NCBI GenBank assembly: GCA_937874455.1
Contig: CALNBE010000319.1
Coordinates: forward strand, 1-8,943
Reading direction: 5' to 3'
Source: an uncultured Opitutia bacterium
Lineage (GTDB): Bacteria > Verrucomicrobiota > Verrucomicrobiia > Opitutales > UBA953
Length of the DNA stretch: 8,943 nt
Positions 1 through 4,643 of the stretch are shown one piece after another; within the stretch, counting starts at the first letter, position 1; every line of letters begins with the position of its first letter. Below the pieces are notes generated by a model. It ran no database searches, had not been told where the DNA came from, and worked only from the letters and a program-made list of their open reading frames with translations. The position numbers and the translations under genes were made by a program.

Positions 1-194
1 TGATTTCCACCTCCATCATGGGCGTGGGGGCGATGAAGCGTCTCAGCGCAGTCAAGTGGGGGCTGGTTTCCAAGATCGTCTGGGCCTGGGTGCTCACCCT
101 CCCCGTCACCGCCATTTTGGGCTACGCCACCTACAGCGGCGTCCACTTCATTTATCTTAACGGCCTGGAGAAAATCTGGGAACAGATTTTCTAA
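1..194 (+). CDS. PiT-family inorganic phosphate permease, C-terminal fragment
   Basis: This is the 3' end of a gene that begins before the window; 63 residues are visible, reading in the frame that starts at base 3 and stopping with TAA at 192-194. The visible part starts ISTSIMGVGAMKRLSAVKWG and continues with the hydrophobic run IVWAWVLTLPVTAILGY. The small/Gly-rich VGAMKRLSAVKW segment followed by a last membrane helix containing AWVLTLP is the usual C-terminus of low-affinity Pi transporters (PitA and relatives), which import metal-phosphate complexes across the inner membrane using the proton or sodium gradient. A last segment, roughly YSGVHFIYLNGLEKIWEQIF, may cap the final helix. The family assignment is good although only the tail is seen. 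Ion coupling and the presence of a PhoU-like partner gene upstream cannot be judged. Confidence 0.85.
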   Translation, partial: ISTSIMGVGAMKRLSAVKWGLVSKIVWAWVLTLPVTAILGYATYSGVHFIYLNGLEKIWEQIF

Positions 195-207
195 ATTCTC
201 CGGCCCA

Positions 208-238
208 TTTCCTTTCCGCGCTGGGTTCGGGAAGGAAA
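208..238 (+). terminator. Possible hairpin terminator after the phosphate permease
   Basis: TTTCCTTTCC at 208-217 pairs with GGAAGGAAA at 230-238, with one bulged T and a loop of about 12 bases, 14 bases after the permease stop. There is no T-tract after the stem, so this would be at best an imperfect intrinsic terminator. It could equally be a chance inverted repeat in pyrimidine/purine-rich DNA. Confidence 0.3.
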
Positions 239-317
239 ACGCCAAAGGAAATTCGCATCCCGCACACCCGTGCCTGCCAGCCTAACCTTTGCGAACTTTT
301 CGCCATTCCCGCACAAA

Positions 318-327
318 TTTCCTCCGC
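318..327 (+). repeat. TTTCCTCCGC motif, copy 1
   Basis: Noncoding copy, 59 bases before the GTG start of the SRPBCC gene. It is preceded by AAA, so 315-327 (AAATTTCCTCCGC) matches the longer copies near 943 and 5719. Confidence 0.6.
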
Positions 328-386
328 TCAACAAGCTCCGCTTGACAGGACAAAGCCCCCTTTTCACCTTTTCTCTCATTTGACCC

Positions 387-929
387 GTGAGCGATAAAAC
401 CGACCTTTCCCGCAAACTCCTCTCCCAAGCCAGCCAACTGGAGAAGCTCCGCACGCCGCCCAAGCCGCGCCCCGGCACGCACCGCCTGTTTCAAACCACC
501 CTGCTTCGCTGCGCGCCGGAGGACGTTTTCGAGTTTTTTGCCGACGCACGAAACCTGAAAAAAGCCACCCCGCCCGACCTCGAATTCACCCTGCTCTCTC
601 CGGAAAACATCGTGCTGCGCGAGGAAGCACTCCTGCACTACAAAATTCGCCTCGCCGGCCTCCGCTTCTCCTGGACCACCCGGATTCTCGCCTGGGAATA
701 CCCGTCGATGTTCGTCGATGAGCAGGCTCGCGGGCCGTTCAGCTTCTGGCACCACACCCACACTTTCTCCCCCGAGGGCAAACACGTTCGCATGGACGAC
801 GAGGTCATCTATCGTCTGCCGCTCTGGCCGCTCGGCGAAATCGTCCACCCGTGGGTTGAGAAACAACTGCTCCGCATTTTCGCCTACCGTCGGCAGCAGA
901 TCCTCGCCGCACTGTCCAAAGAGGACTGA
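387..929 (+). CDS. SRPBCC (START/polyketide-cyclase-like) family protein
   Basis: The protein is 180 residues. It fits the SRPBCC helix-grip superfamily branch often annotated as CDP-paratose 2-epimerase-like or COG4276, a small lipid- or ligand-binding fold with no proven reaction. The family pattern runs in order: an early strand (HRLFQTTLL, residues 32-40), the helix PEDVFEFFADARNL (44-57), a strand with the PPDLEF loop (62-67), the GPFSFWHHTHTF strand (116-127), the DDEVIYRLP strand (137-145) and a long C-terminal helix ending with IFAYRRQQIL. Residues 1-30 are polar, Lys/Pro-rich and probably disordered. The GTG start is forced, because an in-frame TGA lies at 381-383 and no other start codon precedes the conserved domain. 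No Shine-Dalgarno site is visible. It stands alone between the permease and serB, and its ligand is unknown. Confidence 0.85.
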   Translation: MSDKTDLSRKLLSQASQLEKLRTPPKPRPGTHRLFQTTLLRCAPEDVFEFFADARNLKKATPPDLEFTLLSPENIVLREEALLHYKIRLAGLRFSWTTRILAWEYPSMFVDEQARGPFSFWHHTHTFSPEGKHVRMDDEVIYRLPLWPLGEIVHPWVEKQLLRIFAYRRQQILAALSKED

Positions 930-960
930 GTCCGCCGCCGCCGAAAAATTTCCTCCGCGC
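930..960. other. Convergent intergenic gap (SRPBCC gene / serB)
   Basis: Only 31 bases separate the two stop codons. GGAC/GTCC flanking the TGA stop at 927-929 could make a 4-bp hairpin, but this is too small to call a terminator. Most of the gap, 943-960, is the longest copy of the TTTCCTCCGC repeat. Confidence 0.5.
943..960 (+). repeat. TTTCCTCCGCGC motif, copy 2 (18-base form)
   Basis: GAAAAATTTCCTCCGCGC is repeated exactly at 5719-5736 inside the GH3 gene. This copy ends directly against the serB stop codon, so here the sequence is noncoding. The same 18 bases being noncoding here and coding at 5719 argues that the similarity is at DNA level. Confidence 0.75.
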
Positions 961-1611
961 TCACCAACCGCACCGGGCCAGCACTCCGGGCAGTTCGCCC
1001 AGTCGAGTGATGAATGCGCCGGCCTCCGCCTTCACTTTTTCCCGCACCGCATAGCGGCCAAAACCGACAAACAAATCCACGTCCGGCGCTGTCTCCAAAT
1101 CGCTCGCCCCGTCGCCGACCAGCACCACCCGCTGCGGAGAAAATTCCTGCTTCAGGCGCGCAATCACCTCGTTTTTCCCCCGCGCCCTGGCTGTCGGACA
1201 ATCCCGGCCAAAATCCCGGTACGCGCCGTCCGCCTGAAAAAACACATCGACCGCCTCCACCCGCCCGATGCCCAGCAGCTTCGCCAACGGCAAAATCGCC
1301 TGCCGAAACCCGCCGCTCACAATGACCGGCGTCCAGCCATTTTCGCCCAACCCGCGCACCACTTCCGCCGCGTCCGGCTCCATCTGGTCAATATACATTT
1401 GGCCCACATGTTTCACCTCGGTCGCCGTCGGCTGGATCAGCCGCAACCGCTCCGCGAAAACATCCTCCAAGGGCGCGCCACCATCCATCGCCGCACGGGT
1501 CATCGCCTCCACCTGCGCGTAAACTTCCGGTCCGCGCAACCGCCCCAGCTCGTCGATGCCCTCAATGGCGCTCAGCGTGGAATCACAATCGAAAAGAAGC
1601 AGTTGCGTCAT
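961..1611 (-). CDS. serB: Phosphoserine phosphatase (HAD superfamily)
   Basis: The 216-residue cytoplasmic enzyme hydrolyses O-phosphoserine to serine, the last step of the serine pathway. All HAD motifs are present: motif I DCDST (nucleophile D8, acid/base D10), the EGIDEL cap-binding segment with E17, MTRAAMDGG (37-45), motif II SGG (99-101), motif III K146 and motif IV GDGASD (166-171). The wording EGIDELGRLRG, ERLRLIQP and GDGASDLETA resembles the single-domain eukaryotic-type enzyme (human PSPH) more than E. coli SerB, which carries an extra N-terminal regulatory region. I chose the ATG at 1611 because it places motif I at residues 8-12, as usual. An upstream in-frame ATG at 1674 has a much better ribosome site but would add 21 residues with atypical, AT-richer codons. 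It converges on the SRPBCC gene and diverges from the MFS gene. Confidence 0.92.
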   Translation of the reverse strand: MTQLLLFDCDSTLSAIEGIDELGRLRGPEVYAQVEAMTRAAMDGGAPLEDVFAERLRLIQPTATEVKHVGQMYIDQMEPDAAEVVRGLGENGWTPVIVSGGFRQAILPLAKLLGIGRVEAVDVFFQADGAYRDFGRDCPTARARGKNEVIARLKQEFSPQRVVLVGDGASDLETAPDVDLFVGFGRYAVREKVKAEAGAFITRLGELPGVLARCGW

Positions 1612-1674
1612 GGAAAAAAAAGGAGGCGCGAGTTGAACCGGCGACAATTGTGATGGCAACCGTTTCTTTGTCAT

Positions 1675-1689
1675 TGGAGTTTCCTCCGC
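1675..1689 (-). promoter_or_regulatory. Strong Shine-Dalgarno site folded in a GNRA mini-hairpin, before alternative serB start
   Basis: On the minus strand the sequence reads CGGAGGAAACTCCA directly before an ATG at 1674-1672 that is in frame with serB. GGAGG lies 8 bases from this ATG, ideal spacing and the best Shine-Dalgarno site in the window. GGAG (1687-1684), GAAA (1683-1680) and CTCC (1679-1676) form a 4-bp GC-rich stem closed by a GNRA tetraloop, which would partly hide the site. It overlaps motif copy 3, so the match could come from the repeat rather than from translation. Confidence 0.45.
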
Positions 1690-1691
1690 GC
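1680..1691 (+). repeat. TTTCCTCCGCGC motif, copy 3
   Basis: Lies between the divergent serB and MFS start codons. Read on the minus strand, this is the GGAGGAAA ribosome-site-like sequence before the alternative serB start. Confidence 0.7.
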
Positions 1692-1724
1692 CGGATAATT
1701 TGCACCCGTTGAAAGAGTTATCCG
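1692..1724. promoter_or_regulatory. Inverted repeat abutting the MFS start codon
   Basis: CGGATAA at 1692-1698 and TTATCCG at 1718-1724 are perfect 7-base inverted repeats separated by 19 bases, and the right arm touches the ATG at 1725. GATAAT at 1694-1699 resembles a -10 box for the MFS gene, with TTGTCA at 1668-1673 as a poorly spaced (20 bases) -35. The repeat could be a regulator operator in this divergent region or an mRNA stem closing just before the start codon. No regulator gene is nearby. Confidence 0.35.
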
Positions 1725-2933
1725 ATGAATAAGATGCATGGACACGACACCATTCCCTATCCGCTGCCCGCGCCCTCCCGAACGCCCTGGCGCATTTCCG
1801 GAGCCTTTTTTTTGGCAGGCTTCGGCACCTTCGCGCTGATCTACGACGTGCAGCCGCTGCTGCCGGAATTTCCGGAGGACTTTCATGTTTCCCCCGCCAC
1901 CGCGAGTCTGGCACTTTCCCTCACCACCCTGCTGCTCTCCTTTTCCATGCTGGTGGTGGGCCGGGTCTCCGAGGTGGTGGACCGGAGGCACTTGATGAGC
2001 GTCTCCATCATCGCGGCCAGCCTGCTCAGCATCGCCTCGGCCTTTTCCCCCGACTGGCAGGTCTTCATTTTCCTCCGCGCCCTGACCGGCATCGCGCTGG
2101 GCGGCCTGCCCGCAGTGGCCCTGGCCTATCTGGCCGACAACGTCGATCCGCACCGGCTTGCCGCCACGGTCGGGCTCTACGTTTCCGGCACGGCCTTCGG
2201 CGGCATGTCGGGCCGTTTGCTCGGCGGCATCATCACCGACCTCGGCAACTGGCGCTGCACGGTGGGCATCGTGGGCGCGCTGTGCCTGGTTTCCGGCCTG
2301 CTGTTTTTCTTTGCGTTACCCGTCGCCGACCGCCGCAGTCCCGCGCCCGACCAGCCTTGGCGCGAACTGCCCGCGCGTTTCCTCCGCCAGTGGAAGGATC
2401 CGGTGCTGCGCAGTCTCTTCATTGAGGGCGGTTTCCTTCTCGGCTGTTTCGTCGCCACCTTTAATTACCTTTGCTTTCGTCTGCTGGAGGAGCCGTTTTC
2501 CTTTTCCCAGGGAAAAATCTCCCTGGTCTTTCTGCTCTATTTTTCCGGGATGATCGTCTCCCCGCTCTGCGGCCGGTTGATCAACCGTTTCGGCGCGCCT
2601 TGGGTCTTGCGCGGGGCGTTTCTCACCATCGCGCTCGGCGGGCTGGTGAGCCTGAGCAATTTTCTTCCGCTCACCCTGTTGGGCATCAGCCTGGTCATTG
2701 TCGGGTTTTTCGCCGGGCACGCCACCGCCAGCGGCTGGGTCAACCGCCGCGCCGTTACCGGCAAGGCCATCGCCTCCGCGCAATACCTGACCGTTTACTA
2801 TATCGGTGCCTCGCTCCTCGGCTGGCTGGGAGGATTCGCCTGGCAGTTTTTTCGCTGGGGCGGCGTGGTCGTCCTGATTGCCGGCGCGGCACTCCTCGCC
2901 ACGACGCTGGTGCCCGCGCGCGACACGGAATGA
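1725..2933 (+). CDS. MFS transporter, YnfM-type
   Basis: The protein is 402 residues, normal for a 12-helix major facilitator. It is recognisably like E. coli YnfM throughout: FALIYDVQPLLP near residue 36, SLALSLTTLLLSFSML (about 61-76), the loop 2-3 motif GRVSEVVDRR (about 79-88), the FLRALTGIALGG helix (about 115-126), VSGTAFGGMSGRLLGGIITD (about 152-171), FIEGGFLLGCFVATFNYL (about 231-248), and GFFAGHATASGWVNRRA with YLTVYYIGASLLGWLGG towards the end. Residues 1-22 are a polar, Pro-rich cytoplasmic tail. It should be an inner-membrane proton-coupled exporter; the substrate cannot be read from the sequence. The start has only a weak GAAAGAG upstream, and ATG codon 4 is an alternative. It heads the run of four same-strand genes and is divergent from serB. 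Confidence 0.9.
   Translation: MNKMHGHDTIPYPLPAPSRTPWRISGAFFLAGFGTFALIYDVQPLLPEFPEDFHVSPATASLALSLTTLLLSFSMLVVGRVSEVVDRRHLMSVSIIAASLLSIASAFSPDWQVFIFLRALTGIALGGLPAVALAYLADNVDPHRLAATVGLYVSGTAFGGMSGRLLGGIITDLGNWRCTVGIVGALCLVSGLLFFFALPVADRRSPAPDQPWRELPARFLRQWKDPVLRSLFIEGGFLLGCFVATFNYLCFRLLEEPFSFSQGKISLVFLLYFSGMIVSPLCGRLINRFGAPWVLRGAFLTIALGGLVSLSNFLPLTLLGISLVIVGFFAGHATASGWVNRRAVTGKAIASAQYLTVYYIGASLLGWLGGFAWQFFRWGGVVVLIAGAALLATTLVPARDTE
2069..2080 (+). repeat. TTTCCTCCGCGC motif, copy 4 (coding)
   Basis: Inside the MFS gene, encoding F-L-R-A with codons TTC CTC CGC GCC. Confidence 0.6.
2378..2387 (+). repeat. TTTCCTCCGC motif, copy 5 (coding)
   Basis: Inside the MFS gene, encoding F-L-R in the same frame as copy 4; the match stops at CCGCC. 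Confidence 0.5.
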
Positions 2934-2943
2934 GCCCCGGCGA

Positions 2944-2955
2944 TTTCCTCCGCGC
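2944..2955 (+). repeat. TTTCCTCCGCGC motif, copy 6
   Basis: In the 49-base gap between the MFS gene and the LolA-like gene, 27 bases before the latter's ATG. GATTTCCTCCGC starting at 2942 is also found at 3854. Confidence 0.7.
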
Positions 2956-2982
2956 TTTCTTCTGCTTGGCAAGAGTCCGCAA

Positions 2983-3855
2983 ATGAGAAAACCTGCCGCC
3001 CGTATGTTTTCGCATCCCGTCCGCTTCCTTTGCACCGTTTTCGCCCTGCTGACGCTGACCGCCTCCGCCCCGGCACAAGTCGATGACTTTGTCCGCCTCT
3101 CCCAGGAAAAGGCGGCGGAAAATCTGCAGGCCTTCCGCAACTACCGACTGAGCGGCGATTTTTGCTTCCAGTTTGTCATCATTCATCAGCAGCGGCGCGG
3201 CGATGAGGAAACCCGATTCAACGGCAAAATGTGGGGCACTTGGGGCAAGGGCGGGCCGCTCTTTCGCGTGGAAATCCAGCAGGACGGCAAACCCACCTCG
3301 CCCATCCATCGCTTCCTCCTGCAAAGCGGACCCCAGCCCGAACTCTGGATTGTTGACGCCCAGGGCAATCCCGTGCGCTCCAAATCCGCCGCCCAAACCC
3401 CGCTGTTCCCCGGACTGATCTTCACGCCTTTCGAATTGCAAACGCCCTTCTCCTACTGGCCCGAAGCCCGCTACCTGCGCACCGTGCGCTTCAAGGGCCG
3501 GCCGACCCACCTTTACCGCATGACGCCCCCCGCCGATTTCCAAAAGGCCAACCCCGGCATCAGCTACGTCCAGCTCGGATTTGACCGCACCTACAACGCG
3601 CTGATGCAGGCGGTGATTTTCGACGCAAAGGAAAAACCCCTCCGCTACTTGGAGGCAGAAAGCTTCGCCAAGGTGCAGGAGCAGTACATCCCGGAGGAAA
3701 TCCGCCTGCGCGACGCCGTCACCCGCGACCGCGACCTCTTTCGCGTCACCGCCGCCGCACTCAACCTGCGGCTTGACCGGGCAATTTTCACTCCCGAGGC
3801 CCTGCACCAGCCTGCGCCGTTGCCCGCCGCCGAATTTTTCACCACCATCGACTGA
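2983..3855 (+). CDS. LolA-like outer-membrane lipoprotein-sorting family protein (exported)
   Basis: The product has 290 residues. A clear Sec signal peptide has a basic n-region (Arg2, Lys3, Arg7, Arg14), a hydrophobic core FLCTVFALLTLTA (15-27) and a likely cleavage SAPA|QVDD after residue 31, so the mature protein is periplasmic. The mature part reads as the beta-rich LolA/LolB-like fold annotated as outer membrane lipoprotein-sorting protein (COG2834-like): YRLSGDFCFQ, FNGKMWGTWGKGGPLFRVEI, FELQTPFSYWPEARYL, HLYRMTPP and YVQLGFDRTYNALMQAVIFD. It is longer than true LolA (about 200 residues), so carriage of lipoproteins from LolCDE to the outer membrane is a family-level guess; it may bind another lipid or acyl ligand. 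ATG 2983 is chosen over ATG 3004 because both keep the signal peptide and the first gives more basic residues. Only a weak AAGAG precedes it. Confidence 0.72.
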   Translation: MRKPAARMFSHPVRFLCTVFALLTLTASAPAQVDDFVRLSQEKAAENLQAFRNYRLSGDFCFQFVIIHQQRRGDEETRFNGKMWGTWGKGGPLFRVEIQQDGKPTSPIHRFLLQSGPQPELWIVDAQGNPVRSKSAAQTPLFPGLIFTPFELQTPFSYWPEARYLRTVRFKGRPTHLYRMTPPADFQKANPGISYVQLGFDRTYNALMQAVIFDAKEKPLRYLEAESFAKVQEQYIPEEIRLRDAVTRDRDLFRVTAAALNLRLDRAIFTPEALHQPAPLPAAEFFTTID

Positions 3856-3865
3856 TTTCCTCCGC
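3856..3865 (+). repeat. TTTCCTCCGC motif, copy 7
   Basis: Fills almost all of the 11-base gap between the LolA-like stop and the Nif3 ATG at 3867. It puts CCTCC, the same core as the anti-Shine-Dalgarno end of 16S rRNA, where a GGAGG would be expected. Confidence 0.65.
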
Positions 3866-3866
3866 C

Positions 3867-4631
3867 ATGTCCGCCACCGTTTCCCTCCCCACTCTGGTTG
3901 ATTTTTGCGACACGCGCTCCCGCCGCCGCGAGGTGCGGGATTTCCCCGGCGCCGAGAATGGCCTGCAATTTGCCAACCGGGGCACGGTCAAAAAAATCGG
4001 CGCGACGGTGGACGCCGGGCTGGTTCCCTTCGAGGAGGCGGCGCGGCGCGGCATCAATTTCCTCGTCGTCCACCACGGCCTGTTCTGGAACCCGCAGCAG
4101 CCGGTCACCGGTGCTGTTTATGAAAAATACCGGGCGCTGATCGACCATGACATCGCCGTTTACAGCTGTCACCTGCCGCTCGACGCGCATCCCGAGATCG
4201 GCAACAACGCCCTGCTGGCAGCCCGGCTCAACCTGTCCGTCGAAGAATGGTTTCTCGTTCACGAGGGCGTGCCGATGGCGCCGCTCTGCCGCGGAGGAAT
4301 TTTGCGGAGCGATCTGGCCGCGCGGCTGCGGACGATTTTCCCCCGCACCTTCACCGCCATCGAATTCGGCAGCGAGCGCCCCTCCCGCATCGCCATCCTC
4401 ACCGGCAGCGGGCGCTCCGCCCTCCCGCACCTGGCCGCCGCTGGCTGCGACACGCTGATCACCGGCGAACTCCGGCAAGAGCATTTCAACTTTGCCCAAG
4501 AGCACCGGCTCAACCTCTATCCTTGCGGCCACTACGCCACCGAAGTCTTCGGCGTCGCCGCCCTGGCCCGCGAGGCCGCGGAGAAATTTGGCTTGGAATA
4601 CGAGTTCATCGCCACCGGCTGCCCGCTCTGA
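3867..4631 (+). CDS. Nif3-like dinuclear metal centre protein (YbgI/GCH1 type 2 homologue)
   Basis: The 254-residue protein matches the Nif3/YbgI family, toroidal hexamers with a two-metal site in each subunit and an unsettled physiological role (GTP cyclohydrolase I type 2 and metal-chaperone functions have been proposed). Metal ligands and hallmarks are all present: ENGLQF (30-35), VVHHGLFW (67-74, H69/H70), CHLPLDAHPEIGNN (101-114, H102/D106), TGELRQEH (199-206) and CGHYATEV (220-227, H222/E226). There is no signal peptide, so it is cytoplasmic, unlike both neighbours. It has the short bacterial form without the inserted PII-like domain. It starts 11 bases after the LolA-like gene and ends 12 bases before the GH3 gene, indicating one transcript. 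No Shine-Dalgarno site precedes the ATG. Confidence 0.92.
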   Translation: MSATVSLPTLVDFCDTRSRRREVRDFPGAENGLQFANRGTVKKIGATVDAGLVPFEEAARRGINFLVVHHGLFWNPQQPVTGAVYEKYRALIDHDIAVYSCHLPLDAHPEIGNNALLAARLNLSVEEWFLVHEGVPMAPLCRGGILRSDLAARLRTIFPRTFTAIEFGSERPSRIAILTGSGRSALPHLAAAGCDTLITGELRQEHFNFAQEHRLNLYPCGHYATEVFGVAALAREAAEKFGLEYEFIATGCPL

Positions 4632-4643
4632 GCCCGCCCCGCC

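Larger units (their letters stand above)
195..386. other. Noncoding spacer with short inverted repeats
   Basis: These 192 bases hold no convincing gene. A minus-strand open frame crosses the region but continues antisense through the whole SRPBCC gene and looks like a high-GC shadow. Visible structure includes GCGAA/TTCGC at 291-303 and CAAGC/GCTTG at 332-344, both 5-bp stems with 3-base loops. CAAAGG at 243-248 is complementary to CCTTTG at 286-291. A perfect -35 consensus TTGACA lies at 342-347, but no good -10 is present 16-18 bases downstream (only CACCTT-like sequence), so I do not call a promoter. Transcription of the SRPBCC gene presumably starts somewhere here. Confidence 0.5.

Noticed and set aside
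342..370. TTGACA as the promoter of the SRPBCC gene
   Set aside because: The -35 hexamer is perfect, but no hexamer at 16-18 bases spacing resembles a -10, so it was not called.
282..866. 194-codon open frame on the minus strand across the upstream spacer
   Set aside because: Two-thirds lies antisense to the SRPBCC gene, and it shows no recognisable family; spacer composition gives no coding signal.
718..1653. 311-codon open frame on the plus strand
   Set aside because: Overlaps the SRPBCC gene in another frame and runs opposite serB; the product is Arg/Pro/His-rich shadow sequence.
1675..1914. serB frame open on the minus strand to 1914
   Set aside because: Extending this far would run antisense into the MFS gene; the added residues are Arg/Ala-rich with no family match. 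Only the start at 1674 is a serious alternative.
2755..3807. 350-codon open frame on the minus strand
   Set aside because: Antisense to the LolA-like gene and the MFS 3' end; compositionally biased, no signal or domain.
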